From Acholeplasma laidlawii (GTDB lineage: Bacteria; Bacillota_I; Bacilli_A; Acholeplasmatales; Acholeplasmataceae), in assembly GCF_015709225.1 (NCBI RefSeq), contig NZ_JADNRS010000010.1:1-52026 (forward strand): a DNA stretch of 52,026 bases, written 5' to 3'. Shown one piece after another: positions 44,010-52,026 of this stretch. Each line of letters begins with the position of its first letter. Positions within the stretch are counted from its first letter, which is position 1. Both the position numbers and the translations under genes were made by a program. Under the pieces are notes generated by a model. That model was not told where the DNA came from. It ran no database searches and saw only the letters and a list, made by a program, of their open reading frames with translations.

Positions 44010-44515
44010 AAAACTTAAATAGAATTACAACATTGTCGATGCTAATTGCAGTAGCAATTGTCTTAAACGTCATTGAAATCTCAATTAATGTCATACCTGT
44101 ACCAGGTGCAAAAATTGGATTTGCAAATATCGTAACGGTCATTGTCTTATATATGTATGGATTTAGATCTGCTTCACTTGTTACGATTTTAAGAGTATTC
44201 TTAGTAGGGTTACTCTCAAGATCGTTTACCATACCATTTTGGATGGGCTTGGGTGGTGCAATTGTATCTATTACAGTGATGGGTATCTTCAAAAACTGGT
44301 TTAAATTACACTTAATTAGCGTCTCTGTCCTAGGTGCTATCACACATACATTAGGACAAGTGATTGTAGGCATATATCTATTAGAAACAGACCTACTTAT
44401 ACTCTACTTACCACTGATGTTACTCATTAGTATACCTGCTGGTATTTTAATCGGTATCATCGCCCAGCGATTCTTTAAAACATTTAACCGTAGCAAATAT
44501 CAACGCTCATTATAA
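44006..44515 (+). CDS. Gx transporter family membrane protein (HepS-I-like)
   Basis: The 169-aa protein has about five membrane helices and shows the family pattern PGAKIGFANIVTVIVLYMYG and FWMGLGGAIVSI. Such proteins are annotated as Gx transporters or component I of heptaprenyl diphosphate synthase and often follow NusG-II genes near Rnf operons. Substrate unknown. It is the last gene of the glyA-rnf transcript. Only a weak hairpin (about 44515-44535) follows, so the end of the operon is not clear. Confidence 0.75.
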   Translation: MKNLNRITTLSMLIAVAIVLNVIEISINVIPVPGAKIGFANIVTVIVLYMYGFRSASLVTILRVFLVGLLSRSFTIPFWMGLGGAIVSITVMGIFKNWFKLHLISVSVLGAITHTLGQVIVGIYLLETDLLILYLPLMLLISIPAGILIGIIAQRFFKTFNRSKYQRSL

Positions 44516-44589
44516 ACCCACCTAAAATCAGTGGTTGTTACAAAAATAAGTAATAAATATGTGAGTATTTATATTATGAAATTATGGTG

Positions 44590-44617
44590 TTGCATTACTT
44601 TAAATACATGATATAAT
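44590..44617 (+). promoter_or_regulatory. Promoter of rpmE
   Basis: TTGCAT (44590-44595) and extended TGATATAAT (-10 at 44612-44617) are 16 bp apart. Confidence 0.75.
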
Positions 44618-44672
44618 AACTATTGCGAAACTTACTATGAGTATTATTTTCTCATGGCGGAAGGAGAATTCT

Positions 44673-44930
44673 ATGAAAGCAAATATTCATCCAAAAACAA
44701 GACTAGTAATCTTTGAAGATGCTCAAACTAAAAAACAATTTTTAATTGAATCATCTGTCAATACAAAAGACACTGAAGTTTATGAAAAAGATGGTAAAAC
44801 CTATCCGGTCGTCCGTTTAGAAGTTACATCTGAAACGCACCCATTCTATACAGGGGAACAAACTTTCGTTGCTCAAGCTGGTCAAGTGGATAAATTTAAC
44901 AAGCGTTTAGAAAAATCTAAAAAAGAATAA
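44673..44930 (+). CDS. rpmE: 50S ribosomal protein L31, type B (zinc-free)
   Basis: The 85-aa protein begins MKANIHP and shows THPFYTGEQ and QVDKFNKRL, typical of L31 type B. It has no cysteines, so it is the zinc-independent form. The ATG at 44673 follows AAGGAGAA; an ATG 36 bp upstream lies in the leader. It is flanked by its own promoter and a strong terminator. The leader has a small ATGAG/CTCAT hairpin (about 44637-44655) of unknown use. Confidence 0.94.
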   Translation: MKANIHPKTRLVIFEDAQTKKQFLIESSVNTKDTEVYEKDGKTYPVVRLEVTSETHPFYTGEQTFVAQAGQVDKFNKRLEKSKKE

Positions 44931-44938
44931 TCATTACA

Positions 44939-44960
44939 GCGAGATTGCATCTCGCTTTTT
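44939..44960 (+). terminator. Terminator of rpmE
   Basis: A perfect stem GCGAGAT/ATCTCGC (44939-44945 with 44949-44955, loop TGC) followed by TTTTT. Confidence 0.92.
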
Positions 44961-44990
44961 GTTATAATAGTATTAAGTGGGGTAAAAAAC

Positions 44991-45584
44991 ATGTATCATA
45001 CATACCGTAATGGTTTCATTGAAGTAGTTTGCGGACCGATGTTTGCAGGTAAAACTGAAGAACTTATAAGACGTGCAAAACGACTTAAATATGCTAAGCA
45101 AAACTATTTAGTATTTAAACCAGTCATTGATAATAGATATAGCAGTAAAGCAGAGATTGTATCACACAGTTTATTAACAGAAAATGCCATATTAATAGAA
45201 AAGTCTAAAGATATTCTAGAACATATGAATGATTCTATTGAAGCTGTAATCATTGATGAAGCACAATTCTTTGATCAAGATATCGTAGAGATTGCTGATA
45301 GACTCGCAGACAGTGGTGTGCGTGTGATTATCGGTGGTTTAGATAGAGATTTTAAGGGGGAACCCTTTGGTCCAATGCCACAACTTTTAGCGATTGCAGA
45401 GTTTGTTGTAAAACTCACTGCGATATGTCCTAAAACTGGTACACCAGCAACGCGTACACAACGCATCATTAATGGTAAGCCAGCACGTATGGATGATCCA
45501 CTGATTGTTGTAGGTGCATCTGACTCTTATGAGCCAAGATCTAGACATGCCCACGAAGTACCGGGAAAATATGATAAAAAATAG
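44991..45584 (+). CDS. tdk: Thymidine kinase with degenerate zinc site
   Basis: Tdk phosphorylates thymidine for salvage of dTTP. The 197-aa type II enzyme has the P-loop GPMFAGKTEELIRR, the catalytic E90 in IDEAQFF, GLDRDFKGEPFG and the ATRTQRI lasso. Of the four zinc-binding cysteines usual in this family only C146 is present; the others read T149, S184 and A187 (CPKTG; RSRHAH). H186 and H188 remain. A -10 TATAAT at 44963-44968 precedes it. tadA overlaps its end. Confidence 0.94.
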   Translation: MYHTYRNGFIEVVCGPMFAGKTEELIRRAKRLKYAKQNYLVFKPVIDNRYSSKAEIVSHSLLTENAILIEKSKDILEHMNDSIEAVIIDEAQFFDQDIVEIADRLADSGVRVIIGGLDRDFKGEPFGPMPQLLAIAEFVVKLTAICPKTGTPATRTQRIINGKPARMDDPLIVVGASDSYEPRSRHAHEVPGKYDKK

Positions 45585-46026
45585 TCATGAGTACTTCATG
45601 AATGAGGCTCTAAAAGAAGCTAAAAAAGCTAATGATAAAGATGAGGTTCCTGTTGGTGCGGTTGTCGTATTAGACGGTAAAATTATTGCAAGAGCACATA
45701 ATTTGCGTGAAAGTAGACAATCCATCCATGCGCATGCGGAATTTTTAGCAATAGAAAAAGCAGCAAAAAAAATAGGTAGTTGGCGTTTAGAAAATGCAGA
45801 AGTATACGTTACATTAGAGCCTTGCCCGATGTGTGCAGGTGCAATGATACAAGCGCGTATTAAAAATTTGTATTACGGCGCAAAAGACCCAAAGACCGGT
45901 GCAGTTGAAAGTGTTATAAAACTGCTTGACAATCCCTTTAATCATAAGATATACTATGAAGGTGGATTGTTGATGGATAAGTGTTCAAACATCCTTTCAA
46001 CATTCTTTAAAAATAAGCGAAGATAA
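45571..46026 (+). CDS. tadA: tRNA-specific adenosine deaminase TadA
   Basis: TadA converts A34 to inosine in tRNA-Arg(ACG). The 152-aa protein has the zinc-deaminase motif HAHAEFLAI with catalytic Glu, and PCPMCAGAM with two zinc cysteines. The start at 45571 gives MIKNSHEYFMNEALKEA, matching the family N-terminus; an inner ATG at 45598 is the alternative. It overlaps tdk by 14 bp. The SRP RNA gene follows at once, the order seen in Bacillus (tadA-scr). Confidence 0.94.
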   Translation: MIKNSHEYFMNEALKEAKKANDKDEVPVGAVVVLDGKIIARAHNLRESRQSIHAHAEFLAIEKAAKKIGSWRLENAEVYVTLEPCPMCAGAMIQARIKNLYYGAKDPKTGAVESVIKLLDNPFNHKIYYEGGLLMDKCSNILSTFFKNKRR

Positions 46027-46033
46027 AAGAGTA

Positions 46034-46148
46034 AACATCCCTATAGGGTATTCTCATTCAATATTAAGGATCGAACCTGGTCAGGCCTTGATTGGAGCAG
46101 CCATAAGATACCTGATATGTGGATGAGAATACCCTATGGGGATGTTTT
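46034..46148 (+). ncRNA. ffs: Signal recognition particle RNA (small bacterial form)
   Basis: The conserved SRP domain is seen in GGTCAGG (46079-46085) and AGCAGCC (46096-46102). The ends form a long stem: CATCCCTATAGGGTATTCTCAT pairs with ATGAGAATACCC and TATGGGGATG. Length is about 112 nt, ending with a T tract (46145-46148). The RNA binds Ffh for co-translational membrane targeting. The apical loop CC-TTGATT-GG (46086-46095) lacks the usual GGAA tetraloop. Boundaries are approximate. Confidence 0.9.
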
Positions 46149-46167
46149 ATTAAAACATAAAGCGATA

Positions 46168-46176
46168 TGATATAAT
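46168..46176 (+). promoter_or_regulatory. Extended -10 of the membrane-protein/tkt transcript
   Basis: TGATATAAT (TATAAT at 46171-46176) lies 41 bp before the next start; no clear -35. Confidence 0.6.
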
Positions 46177-46217
46177 TAAAACTAGAATATAAACTTAAAA
46201 TTTGGAGGATTTAAAGT

Positions 46218-46895
46218 ATGAAAATGTTACCAAAAGATTACGCTAAGGCAGTAGGCACTCCTTTTAGAGTAGAAAAATATAATGATGCTACTTTAGAAAT
46301 GTATTATTTAAATGATAGAAATGATTTCCACAAGTTTGCATCACGTGGTAGATTTTCTGTTTGGACATCAGATGGTATAAACTATAGACTATTTGTTGAA
46401 AAAGGATATTATGAAGCAGTAACTGATCTATATACAAATGAAGTGAATACAATATGGTTAGATTTTACAAATACAATCTATGCACAACAACGTAAAATGT
46501 CACGTATGTATATGATGGTATCGATGATTGTATTACTGGTTGTATTAGGTGCATCTATTGGATTGCAACAAATTATTCCTGAACAAGCAGATAATGTATT
46601 TTTAGCTGCAATGGTTGTGTTATTTATTGGTTTATTTGTGTCATCTAATAGACAACAAAAGAAATTAAGAACACTTGTTAGTGATGAAAATAAAAAAGCG
46701 ACACAATTAATTAAAGACACATTAGGGGAAACAAGATTCCAAGGTATTTTAGAAGGTCAAGAAAAATACTACGAAGCATACTACAAATCAGATGATGAAG
46801 TCACAGAAGAAGAAGCATCTGAAGAAGAAACACCAGCTCAATTAGAAGATTCAGAAACAGAAAACAATTCAGAAGAAAACAATAATAAGGAGTAA
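46218..46895 (+). CDS. Membrane protein with acidic tail, unknown function
   Basis: The 225-aa protein has an N-terminal soluble part (about 1-95), two membrane helices (about 97-118 and 126-144), a basic stretch RQQKKLR, and a strongly acidic C-terminal tail of about 35 residues rich in Glu, Asp and Asn (EEEASEEETPAQLEDSE). RBS TTGGAGG precedes the ATG. The transketolase gene starts 4 bp after its stop. I do not recognise the family; it may be specific to Acholeplasma-type bacteria. Confidence 0.75.
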   Translation: MKMLPKDYAKAVGTPFRVEKYNDATLEMYYLNDRNDFHKFASRGRFSVWTSDGINYRLFVEKGYYEAVTDLYTNEVNTIWLDFTNTIYAQQRKMSRMYMMVSMIVLLVVLGASIGLQQIIPEQADNVFLAAMVVLFIGLFVSSNRQQKKLRTLVSDENKKATQLIKDTLGETRFQGILEGQEKYYEAYYKSDDEVTEEEASEEETPAQLEDSETENNSEENNNKE

Positions 46896-46899
46896 TTAA

Positions 46900-48858
46900 A
46901 TGATGGATATAAACAAATTATCTATTGATTCTATTCGTTTTTTAGGAATTGACGCTATTAATAAAGCAAATAGCGGGCATCCTGGTATTGTAATTGGTGC
47001 TGCACCAATGGCGCATACGCTATTTACAAAACATATAAATGTTTATCCAAAGATGAGTCACTGGATTAACCGTGACCGTTTTATTCTTTCTGCCGGACAT
47101 GGTTCTATGCTACTTTATGCATTAAATCATTTATCTGGTTACAAAATCTCTATTGATGATTTAAAAAACTTTAGAAACTATCCTGGAAATACACCGGGAC
47201 ATCCGGAATATGGTCATACAGATGGTGTTGAAACAACATCTGGTCCGCTTGGACAAGGTATTTCTAATGCTGTAGGTATGGCGATTGCTGAAAAGCATTT
47301 AGCTGCACGTTTTAATGAACCAAACTTTGATTTAATCAACCACTATACTTATGTATTAGTAGGTGATGGTGACTTACAAGAAGGCGTAGCATTAGAGGCT
47401 ATTTCACTTGCGGGCCATTTAGGATTAGGTAAACTTATCGTTTTATATGATTCTAATGATATTCAATTAGACGGTGAAACAAATCTAGCAATATCAGAAG
47501 ATGTTAAAAAGAAATTTGAAGCACAAAACTGGCACTACACTAAAGTAGAAGATGGTGAAGATTTAGATCAAATTAACCGCGCTATTTTACGTGCTAAAAA
47601 GATAGTCGATAAACCAACCATTATTGAAGTTAAAACAATCATTGGTAGAGGTACAACATCAGAAGGTACTTCTAAAGTTCATGGTTCACCACTTGGTGAA
47701 GCTGAACGTGAAAAGTTAGCACAAAAATCAAACTATAACTACAAACCTTTTGAAGTGGACAGTGAAGTATACAGTTTCTATAAGGGTAAAGTATTTAACA
47801 AAGGTAAACGTGTCTACAACAAATGGGTTAAGATGTTAGACGCTTATAAAGCGCAATTCCCAGAAAAATACGATTTGTTCAATCAATTCTTAAATGGAAA
47901 TATCAAAGTGGATTTAAGTAGCCTAGCATATAATGCAGGTTCTAAAGAAGCAACACGTAACGTATTAGGTAAAGCTTTAACACTTCTAAGTAGTCAAAAC
48001 TTAAATATTATTGGTGGGTCAGCAGATCTTACCTCATCTACTAAAGCTAAAGGTAATGATGGAAACTTTAATAAGGATAATGCATTATCAAGAAATATAA
48101 ACTTTGGTGTTAGAGAACACGCAATGGGTGCTGTAGTCAATGGTATTACACTACATGGTGGACTAAAATCATTTACAGGTGCATTCTTTGTATTCTCAGA
48201 TTATATGAAACCACCAATTCGTTTAGCTGCAATGATGAAAATACCAAGTGTATTTATCTTCTCACATGACTCAGTTGCAGTTGGTGAAGACGGTCCAACA
48301 CATGAACCGATTGAACAACTTATTGGATTACGTAGTATTCCAGATTTAAACGTCATTCGTCCAGCGGATGCAAATGAAACAAAAGCAGCAGTTGAGATTG
48401 CATTTGAATCTAAAGATACAGCAACAGCGATTATCACTTCTAGACAAAATGTCTTAAATTTAGAACACACAAATAAAGAAGGCGTTTTAAAGGGAGCATA
48501 TATCGTAAGTAAAGAAGAAAACAAATTAGACGGTATCTTATTAGCATCTGGTTCTGAAGTAGGACTTGCTTATGAAGCAAAACAAATCCTAAAAGAAAAA
48601 GGATTAGATATCCGTGTTGTTTCTATGCCATCACATCATGCATTTTTATTGCAAAATGAAGACTACAGAAGTAAAATACTTCCGGCAAATGTCAAAACAC
48701 TTGCAGTAGAGATGGGATCTAGTTATTCATGGTATAGATTTACACCTCATGTATACGGTATCGATACGTTTGGACTTTCTGCAAATGCTGATGTTGTATT
48801 AAACCATTTTGGCTTTAATAAAGAAAGTATTGCAGAAGCATTTATAAATATTAAATAA
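46900..48858 (+). CDS. tkt: Transketolase
   Basis: Tkt moves two-carbon units between sugar phosphates in the non-oxidative pentose phosphate pathway with thiamine diphosphate. The 652-aa protein has the cofactor motif GDGDLQEGVALEA with NDIQLDG, the N-terminal GHPGIVIGAAPM and HPEYGHTDGVETTSGPLGQG, and the central SVAVGEDGPTHEPIEQL. The first of two ATGs is chosen, with AAGGAG before it. mnmG starts 20 bp after the stop. It supplies ribose 5-phosphate to Prs. Confidence 0.97.
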   Translation: MMDINKLSIDSIRFLGIDAINKANSGHPGIVIGAAPMAHTLFTKHINVYPKMSHWINRDRFILSAGHGSMLLYALNHLSGYKISIDDLKNFRNYPGNTPGHPEYGHTDGVETTSGPLGQGISNAVGMAIAEKHLAARFNEPNFDLINHYTYVLVGDGDLQEGVALEAISLAGHLGLGKLIVLYDSNDIQLDGETNLAISEDVKKKFEAQNWHYTKVEDGEDLDQINRAILRAKKIVDKPTIIEVKTIIGRGTTSEGTSKVHGSPLGEAEREKLAQKSNYNYKPFEVDSEVYSFYKGKVFNKGKRVYNKWVKMLDAYKAQFPEKYDLFNQFLNGNIKVDLSSLAYNAGSKEATRNVLGKALTLLSSQNLNIIGGSADLTSSTKAKGNDGNFNKDNALSRNINFGVREHAMGAVVNGITLHGGLKSFTGAFFVFSDYMKPPIRLAAMMKIPSVFIFSHDSVAVGEDGPTHEPIEQLIGLRSIPDLNVIRPADANETKAAVEIAFESKDTATAIITSRQNVLNLEHTNKEGVLKGAYIVSKEENKLDGILLASGSEVGLAYEAKQILKEKGLDIRVVSMPSHHAFLLQNEDYRSKILPANVKTLAVEMGSSYSWYRFTPHVYGIDTFGLSANADVVLNHFGFNKESIAEAFINIK

Positions 48859-48878
48859 GGTTTTAAAGGAAGATATAT

Positions 48879-50732
48879 ATGATTTATGATGGCATTATTG
48901 TAGGTGCAGGACACGCTGGTGTCGAAGCTGCACTTGCTATGGCAAAAATGAAACTTAATACTTTACTCATTACAGGCGATCTAACAAAGGTTGCTACTTT
49001 GCCATGTAATCCATCGATTGGTGGACCTGCTAAAGGTATTGTAGTTAGAGAAATTGACGCACTTGGTGGTCAAATGGCAAAGTCAGCAGACTTAAGCCAA
49101 ATTCAAATGAAGATGTTAAATCCTTCAAAGGGTCCAGCAGTTCGTGCGCTACGCGCTCAAATTGATAAATTAAAATATCCTAAAATCATGTTAGATGTGT
49201 TACAAAACACACCAAATCTGACTTTACTTCAAGGATTTGTTGACACATTAATTGTTGAAGATAATACCGTTAAAGGTGTAAACCTAGAAGATGGTACACA
49301 AATATTTGCCCAAACTGTAATTATTACAACAGGTACATATTTAGGGTCTCAAATTTTAATTGGTCACGAAAAAACATCAAGTGGTCCAAATGGTGAACGT
49401 ACAACACGTGGTATTTCTAATCAACTTAAAAACTTAGGTTTTGAAATGCTTAGACTAAAAACGGGTACACCACCAAGAATTGCGAAAGATTCTATCGACT
49501 ATTCTAAAACTGTACCACAACCAGGTGATGGTGTTTTCCAAACATTTTCACATGATTCACCAATCACTGATTTAGGTCACCAAGAATTTAGTTACTTAAT
49601 TCATACATCACCAGATACTAAAGATATTATATTCAATAACCTGGATGCATCTGCAATGTATGGTGGTGTTGTAGAAGGTGTTGGTCCAAGATACTGTCCA
49701 TCTATTGAAGATAAGTTTGTTAGATTTAAAGATAAAGACAGACATCAAATATTTATTGAACCAGAATCCATGGATTTAAATGAAATGTATATCCAAGGAT
49801 TATCTACATCGATGCCAAGACATATTCAAGAGCAAATGGTAAGATCTTTACCTGGTATGGAAAATGCACGTATTGTGCGTTATGCATACGCAATCGAATA
49901 TGATGCAATTAATCCAAGACAACTCTATCAGTCCCTAGAAACTAAAGTGATTAACAATCTATTCTGTGCTGGTCAAATTAACGGTACATCAGGCTATGAA
50001 GAAGCTGCTGGTCAAGGTTTAATGGCAGGTATTAATGCAGGATTAAAAGTTCAAGGAAAACAACCACTCGTATTAAAAAGAGATGAAGCTTATATAGGTG
50101 TATTAATTGATGATCTTATTACTAAAGGTACTAGTGAACCATATAGACTTTTAACATCACGTGCAGAACATAGACTGTTATTAAGAAATGATAATGCCGA
50201 TATGAGATTAAGAGATTATGGCCATCAAATTGGTTTAGTCGATGATGCAACGTATGAAAGATTCGAACACAAAAAAATAGCATTAAAAGAAATGATTCAA
50301 AGAGCAAAAACAACAAAGATTAACCCAACTGAGGAGAATCTAAACTATTTAGCTTCAGTAAACTCAAGCCCAATTTATGAAGGCGTTACAGTCTTTAAAT
50401 TACTTGAAAGACCGGAACTTAAAATAGAAACCCTAAAACATTTTTTACCATCAGACTATAGTCATGAAATTTATGAACAATTAGAAATATATATTAAGTA
50501 TGATGGTTATATCGAAAAAGCTAGAAGAGAAGCGGATAAATTATTACGCTATGAATCTAGATTTATTCCAAACGATATTAATTATCATAGTATTCACAAC
50601 ATATCTGCAGAAGCTAAAGAAAAATTAAGTAAGATTAAACCTGAAACATTAGGTCAAGCAACTAGAATCCTAGGTGTTGGACCAACGGATGTATCCATGT
50701 TACTCGTTTATCTAGAATCTAAAAATGCTTAA
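48879..50732 (+). CDS. mnmG: tRNA U34 modification enzyme MnmG (GidA)
   Basis: With MnmE, MnmG adds carboxymethylaminomethyl groups to U34 of several tRNAs, using FAD. The 617-aa protein has the dinucleotide fold [17 protein letters not shown], the [10 protein letters not shown] motif, GTPPRI and the C-terminal helical domain that binds MnmE. RBS AAAGGAAG precedes the ATG. rsmG overlaps by 8 bp, the usual gidA-gidB pair, often near the replication origin. Confidence 0.97.
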   Translation: MIYDGIIVGAGHAGVEAALAMAKMKLNTLLITGDLTKVATLPCNPSIGGPAKGIVVREIDALGGQMAKSADLSQIQMKMLNPSKGPAVRALRAQIDKLKYPKIMLDVLQNTPNLTLLQGFVDTLIVEDNTVKGVNLEDGTQIFAQTVIITTGTYLGSQILIGHEKTSSGPNGERTTRGISNQLKNLGFEMLRLKTGTPPRIAKDSIDYSKTVPQPGDGVFQTFSHDSPITDLGHQEFSYLIHTSPDTKDIIFNNLDASAMYGGVVEGVGPRYCPSIEDKFVRFKDKDRHQIFIEPESMDLNEMYIQGLSTSMPRHIQEQMVRSLPGMENARIVRYAYAIEYDAINPRQLYQSLETKVINNLFCAGQINGTSGYEEAAGQGLMAGINAGLKVQGKQPLVLKRDEAYIGVLIDDLITKGTSEPYRLLTSRAEHRLLLRNDNADMRLRDYGHQIGLVDDATYERFEHKKIALKEMIQRAKTTKINPTEENLNYLASVNSSPIYEGVTVFKLLERPELKIETLKHFLPSDYSHEIYEQLEIYIKYDGYIEKARREADKLLRYESRFIPNDINYHSIHNISAEAKEKLSKIKPETLGQATRILGVGPTDVSMLLVYLESKNA

Positions 50733-51417
50733 TACATACATTACAAATATATTAGGCATCAAGTTAACCGAACAACAAATCGGGCAATTTGATGCCTATT
50801 ATAACTTATTAGTAGAATATAATAAGCATACGAATTTAACACGTATTACTTCAAGAGATGATGCAGACATCAAACACTTTTTAGATTCCGTACTGATAAG
50901 TAAGTTAGTAGATTTAAGTAAAGTTGTGACATTATGTGATATGGGTGCAGGTGCGGGGTTTCCATCGATACCTTTATTAATAGTTTTTCCTAATATTCAA
51001 GTGACGATTGTAGAGTCACAAATTAAACGCGTACAATTTTTACAAGAACTCAAAAAAACACTTAATTTGGAATTTAAAATTGTTCATGATCGAGCTGAAA
51101 ACTTTAGTAGTAAAAATTATCAACAATTTGATATGGTTACTGCAAGAGCATTAGGCGAGTTAAGACTGATTTTAGAGTTTGGTGTACCAATGTTAAAAGT
51201 GGGTGGATATTTCATTGCACCTAAGGGAAGTAAGTTTGAAGAAGAACTTACATCAGCAGCACACGCAATTAAGGTATTAAATGTCGAATTAATCACACAA
51301 GATTTATTTGAACTTCCTTTAGAATCAGGGTTTAGAGCAAACCTATTATTTAGAAAAGAAAAACACGTATCTGGATATCCTAGAGCGTTTCCAATCATAA
51401 AGAAAAAACCACTGTAA
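50725..51417 (+). CDS. rsmG: 16S rRNA m7G527 methyltransferase RsmG (GidB)
   Basis: RsmG methylates G527 of 16S rRNA. The 230-aa protein has the SAM site [14 protein letters not shown], the segment [20 protein letters not shown], and [13 protein letters not shown]. It overlaps mnmG by 8 bp. A DUF951 gene follows 11 bp later in the same transcript. The sequence otherwise fits the family in length and order of motifs. Confidence 0.96.
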   Translation: MLNTYITNILGIKLTEQQIGQFDAYYNLLVEYNKHTNLTRITSRDDADIKHFLDSVLISKLVDLSKVVTLCDMGAGAGFPSIPLLIVFPNIQVTIVESQIKRVQFLQELKKTLNLEFKIVHDRAENFSSKNYQQFDMVTARALGELRLILEFGVPMLKVGGYFIAPKGSKFEEELTSAAHAIKVLNVELITQDLFELPLESGFRANLLFRKEKHVSGYPRAFPIIKKKPL

Positions 51418-51428
51418 GGATTGATTAT

Positions 51429-51599
51429 ATGAGCAAGTATACAATCGGACAAATCGTAAAAACAAAAAAACAACATGTATGTGGATCCAAAGAATGGATA
51501 GTTTTAAGAGTGGGTGTAGATATGAAGCTTGAATGTAAGGGTTGTGGCAGACAAATTATGATGTTACAATTCGAACTTGATAAGCGATTAGTAAAATAA
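51429..51599 (+). CDS. DUF951 family small protein (YyzM-like)
   Basis: The 56-aa protein starts MSKYTIGQIVKTKK and has HVCG and CKGCG, giving C18, C36 and C39 in a ribbon-like layout, with WIVLRVGVDMKLEC matching DUF951. Such genes lie near rsmG and noc/parB in Firmicutes. RBS TAAGGATTG precedes the ATG. Function unknown. Confidence 0.85.
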   Translation: MSKYTIGQIVKTKKQHVCGSKEWIVLRVGVDMKLECKGCGRQIMMLQFELDKRLVK

Positions 51600-51879
51600 A
51601 TCAGACAATTTTTACACTAATAATGGCTTTATAGATTCAATGAAGGCTATAAATGGGTAAAAAAAACATAAATTAGAAATTAATTCATTTTTTGTTTGAC
51701 TTATGATTTGAAATGTCGTATCATTGTATTTGGCTTTTCTAGGGATTTATATAAATTACGCCGATATATATTTATATATATGACGTAAAATATATAAACT
51801 TTAGATTATTCGCCAAAAGACAATAAAATGGTTGCAATTTGACTTAAGTTAAGATAGAATAATAAGGCAATCAAAAAAC
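51600..51879. other. Intergenic region before tRNA-Tyr
   Basis: No gene is seen. It holds an inverted repeat TTTATAG/CTATAAA (51628-51634 with 51647-51653), a long A+T hairpin bounded by TTACG and CGTAA (about 51756-51788) and the tRNA promoter. Confidence 0.6.
51832..51860 (+). promoter_or_regulatory. Promoter of the tRNA-Tyr gene
   Basis: TTGCAA (51832-51837) and TAGAAT (51855-51860) are 17 bp apart, leaving about 20 nt to the tRNA. Confidence 0.6.
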
Positions 51880-51963
51880 GGAGGGGTAGCGAAGTGGCTA
51901 AACGCGGCAGACTGTAAATCTGTTCCTAACGGTTCGGCAGTTCGAATCTGCCCCCCTCCACCA
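51880..51963 (+). tRNA. tRNA-Tyr (anticodon GTA)
   Basis: An 84-nt class II tRNA. The acceptor stem GGAGGGG (51880-51886) pairs with CCCCTCC (51953-51959), followed by A and an encoded CCA (51961-51963). The anticodon GTA is at 51914-51916 in GACTGTAAATC. It has a long variable arm and the T-loop GTTCGAATC. Confidence 0.97.
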
Positions 51964-52013
51964 TTCTAATTTATAAGTTTATAACGGCCTTGTGCATTTC
52001 TTAAAAAAAGTTG

Positions 52014-52019
52014 TTGACA
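52014..52019 (+). promoter_or_regulatory. -35 element at the window edge
   Basis: A consensus TTGACA lies 7 bp before the end of the window. It could start a promoter for a gene just outside, but the -10 is not visible. Confidence 0.35.
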
Positions 52020-52026
52020 AGGTTAT

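Noticed and set aside
44515-44535. Terminator at the end of the rnf operon (ACCCAC/GTGGTT)
   Set aside because: The stem is short and no T tract follows, so it was not listed as a terminator.
1-52026. CRISPR arrays, prophage or toxin-antitoxin modules
   Set aside because: No direct-repeat array with spacers, phage structural genes or convincing toxin-antitoxin pair was seen on either strand.

Overview
The window looks like a chromosomal segment of an Acholeplasma-type mollicute, most like A. laidlawii. The DNA is very A+T rich. Ribosome binding sites are strong (AAGGAG) and promoters are TATAAT-type. TGA is used throughout as a stop codon with TGG for Trp, which excludes the Mycoplasma/Spiroplasma code. 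The gene content is that of a fermenting, low-GC Firmicute relative that does not sporulate. Species assignment is inference; no search was run.

Layout. 1-5301: end of an ABC-type permease, a Ser-specific T-box leader with serS, a two-component system, and a convergent HIT protein. 5405-14259: pduL, an HD phosphohydrolase, then rnmV-rsmA and spoVG-prs-pth-mfd, a gene order kept from Bacillus-type genomes. 14252-20467: an orphan CofE-like ligase, an aminotransferase, a sugar acetyltransferase, cardiolipin synthase, small membrane proteins, and a divergent kinase-HD fusion. 20666-28919: pflB-pflA, a Crp-type regulator, YaaA, fhs-folD and a membrane GDPD. 28920-33760 is an accessory patch: a decayed gene with three in-frame stops, a lipoprotein behind a nine-G tract, a solitary IS3-like end, an Ohr protein, and a large lipoprotein with a peptidoglycan-amidase domain. 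33886-35153: ppa and a YebC-type regulator, followed by about 670 bp without an intact gene. 35828-44515: glyA and a long Rnf-like operon (C-D-G-G-E-A, apbE, NusG-II, Gx transporter). 44673-51963: rpmE, tdk, tadA, SRP RNA, an orphan membrane protein, tkt, mnmG-rsmG, a DUF951 protein and tRNA-Tyr.

How the genes fit together. Pyruvate formate-lyase makes acetyl-CoA and formate. PduL can turn acetyl-CoA into acetyl phosphate for ATP, and Fhs, FolD and GlyA can move the formate carbon through the folate pool. CcpA-type cre matches lie before pflB, the amidase lipoprotein and glyA, with a weaker one before spoVG, suggesting carbon-catabolite control.

The most unusual item is the Rnf-like operon. 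It has no RnfB gene, its RnfA and RnfE homologues contain no cysteine at all (so no intramembrane [2Fe-2S] cluster can form), and it carries two RnfG-like proteins with up to four flavinylation-type motifs plus one in RnfD. This suggests a re-purposed, multi-flavin membrane electron-transfer complex rather than a standard ferredoxin:NAD oxidoreductase. A peptidoglycan amidase on the surface of an organism thought to lack a cell wall is the second notable item.
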